Of a stretch of 64,000 nucleotides of DNA, positions 20,901 to 32,900 are shown in pieces (the first letter of the stretch is position 1; every line of letters begins with the position of its first letter). The position numbers and the translations under genes are program-made. Source of the DNA: Callaeas wilsoni (lineage: Eukaryota > Chordata > Aves > Passeriformes > Callaeidae); contig VWPU01013675.1 of NCBI GenBank assembly GCA_013398955.1, forward strand, positions 37,654 through 101,653, written 5' to 3'. The notes beneath the pieces were generated by a model. It saw only the letters and a program-made list of their open reading frames with translations, was not told where the DNA came from and ran no database searches.

Positions 20901-23900
20901 GGAAGTGTGAACTTCCACATCACAGTGAAAAGGCAATGTAGTTGCCACAGTTTTGTATTAAGATTTTAAGTGCTGACTCCTCTTGCACTAGGTATTAAAA
21001 CCACCATTAATAAACATGTCCTGCACAGTTGTTCTTGTTTCATTAAGGATAACTTACCAGTGATAAGCCTGCAAGAATTCCCTCACAATAACTTGCTTAC
21101 TGGCCTGGGATTTGAGCAGTTTCAGTAAATCTTGAGTGAAGCGCTTCACCTGAGCTCTGTGCGTCAGCGTTAACAAGCGTTTGGAACCCATGCCAAGAAT
21201 CTAAAAGAAAATCACATTTGGTCACTCACATCCAGCACCCTCAGTAAAAGATATTTAAAAGCCAGTATCAGTACAAGTAGGCTAGAAAAAGAATATAATA
21301 GAGTGAGTGTCTGGAATGGCAGCCTCATGAAGCCACCCACTTTCTGCACTAAGAATTATCCCCTCAAGAAATTCAATACTTCATCCAAGAGTGCTACTGC
21401 AACTTCTGCACATTTGTATTGGTATTTAAAAATCCTACAACCAACTCCTGTTCAAAGCTGTAAGTGAATGTGACCACAGTGGTTTTGCAATAAGGTCACA
21501 TGACTTCTCACAGAAATCCCTTCAAGCCACAGGCTACACATCTCAGCTCAGCTCAGGAGCACTCAGCATTTGCAGTGTTCTTATGCTGCACACAGCACAA
21601 TTAAAAACTTTTACCCAAGCACCAGCCAGAGGTTAAAAGCAGCTTCAAACTTTATTCCTGGGGCTCATATGAAAAGTTAATTTCCCCACAAGTTGTTTCG
21701 AAAAGGTGGGCACAGAAACAGCATCTCAAAAAAGACACACCCACCAAGGTTCAGTCAACCATCTCTTTTCAAGGGACACTAGTTAATTGCCCAGCATCCG
21801 TTCTACAAAAGCAACCAGGAATTCAGACAGCTGCAGCTACAACTCCCCTGGTCAAAATGGCCAGTACCACATCACTCACCTGCAGGACATGAGGCACTGC
21901 TTCCAGCAGCTCCATTAATTTGGAATAGCCATAGTCAGACACTCGGCATTGCTTTGCAAAGTGGTGATGGTAGGTTGGGATGAACTTGCTGACAGGGATG
22001 ACACAGGATGGTTGGCTTTTGAGCAGATCTATCACTTCCCGACTGAACTGAATGAGCTGGGGATTACCTACAGGGCTCTTGGAACGCAGAAGCCAAGGAT
22101 CTACAAACAAAAAATTCATATTACTGTACCTTTCACTAATATTCTTCCACTAAACACTGCACTTTACTTATGGATTGAAGCTACAGCATAGGAGAAAATA
22201 AGTATGAACATTCAAGCTGAACGTTTCTGCTTATAAAAAGTTTAACAATTATACATGTTTATTTTATTAGCAGAACTTATTACCTTAATTTTTTTACACA
22301 AAAAAATGAGTTCAGAGAAAAGGTTTTAAGCAGAAATATTTACCTGCAGTAGGAGGTGGTGGTTTGTTATGTATCCATTTGATTACTTTAATGCCATTTT
22401 GGGCAGTGGCAATGTTAACTCCAGGAACACAGGTAATCAGATGTTCTAAGGGAACACCACCTTGGCCTTCTGGCACCATTTCAAGATCATTGAACTCTGA
22501 CATGTAACAATCAGGAAAACTTTGGAGGGGAAAAAAAGCTTCCATTATACACTAAAATACCACTGTAATAAGAGTCCTAAGAACACCACTATTATTAGAC
22601 ACTTCATGAATTAGAGCTTTCAACAACTTACTGACACATTACAGAAATCTTCATAAAATGATTATTTTAAATAAGCATGTTGTTTTTGCTAAACAATAAT
22701 TTTAAAAGTGATCACTTCATAGTGCATTCATTTGCTATAACAGATTTCATTTTATGTAAGAACTGACTTTATACACAACAGGTAATTTCCATCAAGTTTT
22801 AAGTCTTCAACCTGTCAGACCTTACTAAAAACATAAATTAAAATACTTTACCTTAGTAAAGGCACAGTACCCTCATGCGTCTGTAGAAGACTGTGAACTT
22901 GGGGAGCAAATGTCTTCAGAGACAAGACCACAAAAGGAATTCTATAAGAATCTGGATCAAACTCATGTTCACTGCAAAAGTAAGAGGTTCAGGTTTCTAT
23001 GCTTACTCTACACACAGTTTTACCATAGTATCTGTGCTCACAGAGATAGTAAACGTTATGCTATATGCACGTAATACACTGCTACTAGTGACAATAGCAC
23101 TTGCAGTATAGTACAAGCAACTTTCATAATTTTTTTCCCCCAAAAGCAATACAGCTATAGCAAATTTCCAGAAGTAACATTAAGAAAACCATATTTCTAT
23201 TACCTCTTAAAACTTTCAAATTAAATTTTAGCAGCACATACCAGGCAGTTAACAACACCTAATAACTGCTCTAGTAACACAATCTGGCAGCTGCTGAATT
23301 ACACAAAAAACTTAATACATGGCTTCAGGAAACCTGCAACTCACTATGAATCACTTACTAAATGTAGTTGGAGGACAAAGAAGAATGATCAGCTACAATT
23401 ACGTAATGAAATTCAGGTAACAGAAGTCTCTAGTATGTATAACCTTCCTACCTAAGGAGAGGAATGCAGGGAACATTCCAGCTTCCATTAAAGAGGCATT
23501 CAATGCTGGCAGCTGTGCTAGAACACAATCATCTTACCTGGACACACCAACCCATGGAACTGCCTAGAAAATTCACTGGCCCATCTCACTATTTTCTGCC
23601 TGACTTATACTTGTACATATATGAGCACTGACTAGAGCACACTCTGACAACACACACCTCTACTTTAGGATACCCATATCCTATAAATGCTGTTCAAATA
23701 TTTGTAAGATTTATAGTATTTTATACACGGCTTACATAAAGTCTTTATTCAGGCAATGCTGCTTACAAACAGGCTCGTGATACTCCAACTCTTCAAATAT
23801 TATTGGACTACAGTTTGCTGAGGAGCCATCATGTGATTGTGAAGATCCCAAGGGACTCTGCCTGGCTTGGCTGCTGGGCAGGAGGCACACGAGCCTCCCA

Positions 23901-26900
23901 CTTCCCTGGTCACGGATGGCCACAGTGTCCGTGAGTTTGTACAAGTCTGAGACAATTAACTTGCGGCCAAACCTAAAAGAGAAAGATTGAAATAAAGGCA
24001 CTTTATAAACACAGGAAAGGCAATGCTGTAATCTGCCTTTTTTGCTTCATAAACAGGAATATGCCAGAAACTATTCGATGCAAAGTGTTAAGGTAACTAA
24101 CCTAATCAACCAATGCAGAACAATTAAGTAAAATACTGAAAACAGAACCCTCTAAAAAAGGCCAGTTTTGCCATCATTGCCTCTGGATACAAAATATGCT
24201 GCAACACCTAAGAACAAAAATTTGTAACTCTCCACTCTGCTACTCTAAGTCTCTGCAAACAATCATACATGATCAGATTTTTTTAGAAGCACTGGAGGGG
24301 GAACAACCAGGAACTTACTTTTTTTCATAGATTTCTGTGAATTTGAACACAGGCAAGCAACAAGCAGGTGCATCCTGCAGAATGGACATTGCTTCTGAGC
24401 TGTAAGAGAAGTTTTGCAGCATTAGCACAAAAGTAATCTGCTGTTATTAGATTCCAGCCTAAAACAGCGAGATATTTACAGATGTAGTTTATGAACTATA
24501 AATACAACAGGAAAAAGTGCATTCCCTTCCATTTCAGCACTATAAAAGATGCCATTTTAGATCAGAGAGTGCAAGTAGAAACATTTCTGCTAATTCATCA
24601 GGTCACGTCTCTGAAAGTTGCATCTTTCATAGGTGGTGCTAAGATGTGAGCGTCTTTAAAACGTAACATCAAAGCTGCAGAATTAGATGTTACCAGCCTG
24701 GTCATTACATTACAAACTTTGAACAGGCAAGAATGAAATAAAGCTGTAAATTATACAATGGCAAGTAATACATAATTGTAGAACACCCTATAGTCCAAGC
24801 ACTAGTTTCATTCTGTGAATAAACGATGACAACTTTTTTCCTAATGCTTTCTTTCAGTAAGGAAAAAAAAAACCAAACACAAAATTGTATTCTCACTAGC
24901 ATCAGCACTCTAAGTTGTATCATATTCTATGTTGCAAATGAAATGCTGTTTGTGTTTCCCTGACATCCAGCTGTGTCAGCTGCCATCAAAAACAAAATTC
25001 ATACACCCTTTCCTGGAAGAAAGAAGAAATAAAGAAGCCCAGTGTAATCTTAACTCAGCTGCACAAATTAAGTTATAGGTATATTAGTATTATGCAAGAA
25101 TAATAGTGCAGGTATTAAACCCTCTTAGAGATTTAGAGTCTGCAGATGGAACTTAGAATATAAGCAGTGCAGAAAAGCTAAACTAAAAACCAGCCTAGTT
25201 ATATTTCACACATTCATCAGGTCATACAACAGATTTTACTTTACTTCTCTATCATCCCTTTAAGCAGTATTTTAAATAATCTCTTGGCTACTAATACATG
25301 CTAGGACAATTAAGAAGATGCCAAAGTGCTTATTACCTAAGTAGAGAGAGAGATTTACTAGCAGCTCCTGTTGCTAATGAGACCTGGATCCTCTTACTGC
25401 CGATTTTGTATCTGTGCAGACTGTTGACAGCACTGATGGCTTCTTGCAGATTTTCCATCTGAACCATAGCCTTCAGCTGGTAGTCTGTGTGAGGACTGAG
25501 CTCCACACTTTTTACCTGAGAGGAAGAAAACACCTCATACATTCACACCAATGTATTAACCCAAGGCAGGTCAGCACTAGAGCAGAGTCGTGCTTTGGCC
25601 AAGAGCCAAATACAACACAAGAGGGAAGGGAGTGTGATGAACCACAGCCATCATCAAGGCATTGCAAACAAGAGCCAAGCACAGCGCTCCTGGACTAAGG
25701 CAAGCCCACGGCATTTCATTACCACAAGCATCATCTTCCCATGTAAAGATTATGCCAGAACAATGTCACCCACAGATCAGACAGAAACAGGACCACTGAC
25801 CTCACCTTCCATAAATGCCTTTTACCAATTCACGCTTCCCCTGCTTTTGATCGCTTCTGACTCAGAACAGTTTTTACTGTGATTTTTAAGCTGACATCAG
25901 GAATTAAGCTTTAACAGGATAACCTTTTTAAGCTGTAAAGCTGAAGTCTCATCCCTACATACTAATGAGCCACTTAGTAACAATTTTATATTCCAAACGT
26001 CAGAATACCAGATCTATGAAGACCACACACAAACTAAAAATCTAGTACAAGTGGCTATCTGGTCTTTTTAAAGAAAAAACCAAAACCCACAATCCATCCT
26101 TTCAACAAGGTTTAAAAGTCCTGCTCCAATACCTTTCTGGTCACCTGAACCTAAACCACACACACCCATCCCTAAATACATAAACAGGAAGTATTTAAAA
26201 AATAGATTTAATAAGAGAATTTGAGCCTTTACCTTGCCATGTCTTGAGAAGATTTCTTGTAAATTTTGCTGCAACTCTTTTCTGGACAATCTGTAATCTA
26301 TGTTGCTGATCTGAACGTCGGCACCATTTGCAAAAGGATCAGGGCAGTCTGTACCACTGGTATGATTCACTACATTAAATGTGAGTGGAGATGATCTATT
26401 TGAAAGGTTGGGAGACATACTCCTGGGTAAAACAAAAACATTTATGAGCTGAAGTAACTGCACAATTCCGATAAATACATCTCCAAATCAGATAACGGAC
26501 ACAGGTCAAGCGCAGAAATACAGCACTTAGAACAGATTTTCCCAGTACATGTGTGCAGGCAAAACAAATTCCAGCACAAGCCAATCAGCTGTCAATTATC
26601 AATGTATATATTGGTGAAGTCTCACTTCCCCTCCCAAGACAGACAGACACTTACCGAGATGACCAGCAACTCTGAGACATGAGTAAAGGACTGAGTTGTC
26701 TTGAGGCCGTCAACTTACTGAAAGCAGAGGGATAGCTGACCTGAAATACAGTTTCATCTTTATCTTTTTTATCTACAGGGGAATTGGTAATGCTCCTGGA
26801 AGCAGAGGTCTCTTTTCTATTTACAAATATATATAAGAAAAAGAAAAAACATTATGTTGCAGAATTGACATTAAAAACATGTAACTAACATTAACACCTT

Positions 26901-29900
26901 TTTTTATTTTTAAACATACTTCTGACTATTTTTGGAGGATGATTCTCCTGCTCCCGTTTTTTTGGTTGCCAGAGACACGGAAATTGCTGCACTAGAGTTA
27001 CTCTGAGGAGAAGGAATTTGTTCTCTTAAACGTTCTTGCTGGTTTTCAGTATTTCTACTGATGTTCTTTGATTCAAGGCGGCACAGTTCCTGCATGAAAT
27101 AGATGAAAGGTCAGCATAAAAGCACCATACATCCCTTGCCAGAGGCCTTCCTTCTGATAGAAGGCGAGGTGACTGACCATTCTTTCTTTAACAGCATTTT
27201 CATTGGTATTTCATAACAAGGGATTTTTGATTTTCTGTGGCAGAAGACAGACTGTCAATTAGTTGAAATGTTTTGCTACACTGTAGGTCTAACCCTACTT
27301 CTCCTTAAAACAAGCAAAATGGATCACTCTAGATGTTACTCATCATCAATGCTAAAGTCAAAAGTGGCTAGAATTTGAGAACAAGTACCAGGAGTATTTC
27401 TAAATTGAGAAAAACGTGGCAGAGAGGGGGAACAAGAACCACCCTCACACTAATTGTCTGCTTCCCAAGCAGACGAACACAGCTCTCGTTCAGGAATGTC
27501 ACCACACATCACAGTTATTCATTTAATAGGACTGACAAGTTAAAGCTGTAACAGAAGCAATGCTCCTCAGAACACAAGGAAAAGCAAGAATATGGAACAA
27601 GGTAGAACAGCAATACCTGTAAACTTTTGACATTTGTGGGTTTGATGATAGATCCATGAATCTGGAATCCTCTCCCAGCAGAGCCTTTGGTACCAGCAGA
27701 CTGATCATTTGAGTCTTTGTTGAGGAGGCACAGCTTCGTGTTCTTGTTAATTTTTTTGGGAGACTTGACTTTGTCAGTTCCCACAAAGCTGGAGCTTTTT
27801 GTTTCATTAAGTTCTTTGTTTCTGGGAGTGAAAGACACTACAATCCTGTTACCAAAAACATCTTCATTTTCCATTCGCTTCCGAGCCCGTTCCGCGCTTT
27901 CCTGGTTTAAGAAGCGGAGAATCGCACTGCTTCCAGAAATGCTCAGCACCTTCCCCCCACAGTTGTCTGACAAGCGCCTCAGGCGATTGCTGACACTTTT
28001 GCTGTCTCTGTTTGTTGGCAGATTATAGACATATAACAGCGTATGACAAGCCTGTTAAAAGGGAGGAAGATTTTAATTTGATTATGCCAGAATACCCTCT
28101 GGTTCAAACCCAGGAGTTTTAACACTGGTTCTGGTGACCATACCCTCCTCCCACGACCCCCATCCCATCACCAAGTCCTTCCTTTTGCAGCACTCAATTT
28201 GTTTGGAAAACTCTCATACCAAGGTAGTTCCTCAAACTTCCATCTCCAATATAATTTAAAGTTAGAATAGACTACAGAGTCCCTGATCAACGGATCAATA
28301 CCTGACCAAGTCTACAGATGGGGAAGCACCACTGTTAACCATCCAATAACATATATATTCTATACATGCACGTGAAAGCATAGGTCAGGAAGTTATTTCC
28401 AAGAAAGAAGAAGTCATGAGCGCCGTACAAAGACACCACAACATATCCAGAGGGAATCACCAAGGAAGGCAAAAACCCCAGAAGAGACACAATCACTCAA
28501 AATTTAGGAAAGCATCACTAAGATGTCTTAATGCACAACTAAGTTCTTACCCAAACTTTCTGCAAGGGAAAGAAAAGCATGTAAGGTACATCATCTGGTA
28601 AAATATTTATTGGTAACAATGTGCCTTTATTATTTCACTTTTTAGCTCACTACTTTCTCATTTTATTTCATTCTTTCTGCCTGAAAGCAGAAAGCAAGCA
28701 TTCACGTGGTAGTAACTGAAATACAGAGTGGCCAAACACACAGCAGACATCATCCCCCATAACTAACACATACATAATACCTGCTCTCCTCCTAAATTAC
28801 AACAAAAACTGCAATCTGACACTTAGACATGACTGTTGCATCAAGAATTAAAATCTTTACCGGCATTTTCAGTGGTAACCTTGGTGGCAAGTCTGAAATA
28901 AATTCTTCAAAACAAATAAGTTCATGGGCATGATGTAAGAGTGCTTCTGAAGCTTGGTTTTTATGTACCAAAATGATTCGGAAACCATGTCGATGTCTCA
29001 GGTCACTCAGTTCCAAAGCAAAGTTTACATCCGCTGGGGGGGAAAAAACAAAATAGGCAAGGAAACACTTGAAAAATCTAAAAAATCTGACTGAAGAAAC
29101 AAAACCACAAATCTCACTCAGCAAGTTCTATTTATCACTGGAAATTTCCAATGAAAAAGCACCAACAGCTACAAGGCTTCTCAGACATTATTTAAATCAG
29201 CAGTTCGCATTCAGTCTCAAGACAAGGGTTGCCTTGTAACAGCAGCTTGTAGCAATTCATCAACGGGGCATTGGACTGGTACTGAGTATTTCTATAGCAA
29301 ACATTTGTTCAGCTTTAGCAAGAAACCCAAGGCCAGCACGTGGCAATTCAATAGCTGAGCTGATTGCAGATTTAACTGCATAATATGCTGCTATGAGAAT
29401 TAAAAACAAATACATTTTGCTCAGACCATAAATACAACTGCATGAGTTTCAATTTATGAGGTTCCTGCTGAAGCTAACTTTAGACAGTAGTCACGCACAT
29501 ACCTACTGACACTCAAAAAGGCATCAAATCAAAGCAGTGACTGAACTGAGCCAAGTTCTCATCTTACTGTCCCTGCTTTTCCTTTGCTGCCTCTGACATT
29601 AGGAATTCTTCAGCAGTTCAGTTAATGCTGGCTCTAAACACCACCCTTGGAAATCAAAATAGTGCTATATGTAAAAATACTATGGAAGAGAGGAACTGAA
29701 GCCAGCACTCTAGCTGAGTACCACAAACACTTACTTGACACAAGAACCACAGTGGCAGGTGCAGTGTGTGTATCAGCAAATCTCCTCAGACTCTGTCTGA
29801 GTTTGTCATCAGCAGCATTCTTGGCTGTAGCATTGATGTGTGCAACAGTCACCTGTGGAAATACACAGATAGCCTCTGAAGAAAAGCTTCAATGTGAACT

Positions 29901-32900
29901 GCGCTTACTTCAATCGAATTTTTAAAAAAAAATTAAAATACAAGCTCTCGCATGCAGCTTTAATGTAGGTAAATTAATGCACACATGCATGAAACAGAAC
30001 ACATAGGAATCAAAAACTGTCCTGTGAGCACTAAACTTCGACCCTAGTTGTTCAGCAATGTCTTTGGAGCGACTTCTGCTGTTCTGTGTTAAGGATCACA
30101 ATTCGTACACCTCAAAAACATTCCAAAAAACTGTCAACCTGTTATCATATCTGCAATTTAAAGGGTGGAAATTTCTGACTCAGAAGCCAGCACAAAGTTA
30201 AAAAAAAATACCAAGAAACAGAAGGTATTGATGGAAAATATATGTAGTGTTAAAGGTGCTCCAATCAATACCAGTAATCTACAGGTGTCCTTACCAATCA
30301 GCACAGTATTCACTAACAAAGTAAAAAAGCTAACTAACAGAAGCATAGTTCTTTTAGGTTAATCATTTAGTCACAAATTTGAAGGATAAGAGAACCTCCA
30401 GCACCACATTTTACTGGATGAGATAAAGACACTCTTGTGAGCACTAGAAATAAAGCTAAAGCAGTTACCTACAGATAACGGAATGCAGATTCACTTTTAA
30501 AAAGTATCACAGCAGCAACAATAAAAGAAACCAGCGTTAGAGACCCCATCCATAAACTAAAGATGCACTAAACCCACAGAAGCAAACAAAGCTTTAATGA
30601 ATGTGAATCACTCTTGGCACACTCAAAGTACACCAATTCTCAAGCAAGAACACCAAACTGGTGCTGGTTGGATACCTGGCAGTTGTTTAGCTCCTGAATA
30701 ACTTCTTTATTTTCTTTGCTGATGTCACACACACAGATGAATTCTGCCTCTCTGTGACCTTTAAAAAACTTCTCCCGAATCCTCTGCACAACCGCTATAG
30801 CTGAACGGCCGCTGGGAACCGAGCAGTTTTCAATATCCCAGAAGACTCCAATGGGGGGCAAGTTTTCCAGAACTTGGCCTGTTACTGCAACTTCCGGGGA
30901 CCCTGTGCAGGCATAAGAACACAACTCATTTTTCTCTCCAAATACTGAAAATGCTAAACTTAGCACAGTATGATCTTTGCACATGGGAAGCCTTATGAAC
31001 AACATGCCCAGGAATGCAAGTTCAGTTTTACTTTCTTAAGGAATCCAACAAACCATCAGTCTTAAACAGAAATTTAGTTGCTGTCAAATTAGGATAAAGA
31101 TGCAAGACACTTTGACTGACTTTTAAGCTCTGAAACAATCACGTAATGTGTTAAAAAAAAAATTACCATATGCCACAAAAAGCTGTCTGAAGTTGTATAA
31201 CACTTGGTGCTGTATCAGTAACAGAAGCAAAACATGGAAGCTGTTCAAACTTATATTGTGGATTAGATAAGAAATCTAAACAAAACTGGATGAGATGACC
31301 AGTACCACGACAGTGATAACAAAAATCAAGGCAGTATACAACTAACACAACGGTATCCTACAGCTCAGGAGAGTGAGCTTAAGAGCTTTTGCTATTGCAG
31401 GCTAAGCTGGTGTTTCAGCACTCTGAAAAATCTATTTAAATTTGAGCTAACATTATACAACCATTCCATCCCCACAAAACGACTTGAAAAGAAACATGAG
31501 GAATGACACAGAATCCTCACAGTTCAAAAACAAGCTACAAATTAATGTTACCTGAGAATTTAAAATAAGGCACACCTGACAATCATATTTGTTTGTGTGT
31601 ATGCTGCTTAGTTACTCTTCTATAAGATTCACTGGAATTGAATTTTGTAAACACACGTGATTGGGGTGTCTCACCTTAAAATGGATGTAGTTTTAAAACA
31701 ACAGTAAAACTATCAATTTCTTAATATTCTGTGACTTTTTTTACAGTTTATAGCTTTTATGCTAGATATGATTTTGTAGTTGAAGCAGTAGTAACATTGT
31801 AGAAAGACCATGCAATTATTTCACACAGTATTTTCGTCTTAGGGACTCTTGAGAAAGCTACCCTGTAACTATAAATGTTACACCTTTACTGCATATGGAA
31901 TGACAATAGACACTAGACTATGAAAATGCTTTTCAAATGTGGCTGAAGATAATTTCTTTATACATCACCAGAACAAAATAGCTTCCAAGTCTGCAGAATT
32001 TCTTTTTCTAGTTCTTAAAACAGTAAAAACAATAATAGTAAAATCAAAACTCTACGCAAACAACACAGCAAGTTAACTAAGTAGTCAAAATATGTGAAAC
32101 CAAGTAATGAATTTTCAAAACAGAGACAAGGTATTTTTTTACTGTTTAGTTTTCTGACTTTATAGAAGTTTCCAGATAAAAGTGCAATTTAAGAGAACTC
32201 TTACTGTGCAACAGTATTTAAAAGGAGAACATCCACTAAATGAAAGTTTCAAACAAATGTGGTTTACCATATTTCTGTGGTGATTTGCCAAGGCTGCTTG
32301 CCAGTATCAAACTCTTCTCATTTCCTGTTCCTTTGGTTCCACAGCCATTACAGATTGGGATAGGAACAGGTGCAGTCTGTGCACTTGGAGGAGGAATATT
32401 TGGCCAGATTTTAGTGGCATCGACTAGGCTGTTTCTGGTTGGCTGTTGGGACAATTTTTCAGAATACATGTTCATTTAGTATACAATATTAACACATGTT
32501 ATTCCATGCTAGAAACACTCAGTTTCCCTTCTGCAACAAACACCAGTTCAGAAGTGCCCTACAAAGCTAACTAACAACAGTATGACAGCATGAAGGAAGC
32601 TTCTATCCTTCTATCCCAGCATATTCAGCTTTACATTTCCAAATGCAAGGAAGGATTCTACTAAACTCAACATATCAAGACATGCCACCTTTAAGCAGTA
32701 CTAATATGTATCCTTTAAAAACAACCAAAAAACAAAAAACCAAAAACTAGTCAGAGACCTAGTATGCAAAACCTGCACACTAAGAGTAGGTGTGATGAAT
32801 AACTCCAAATATACTGAATTCACCATTTAGCTCATTAAAGTGACATTTCACTTTTATATTGGAAACTGAAACTTAGAAGTTTAAGTAACAGATCTTGCAA

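Noticed and set aside
28095..28115. tRNA T-arm-like sequence (ggttcaaaccc)
   Set aside because: The arm can pair, but I found no matching acceptor stem, D-arm or anticodon arm at the right distances.
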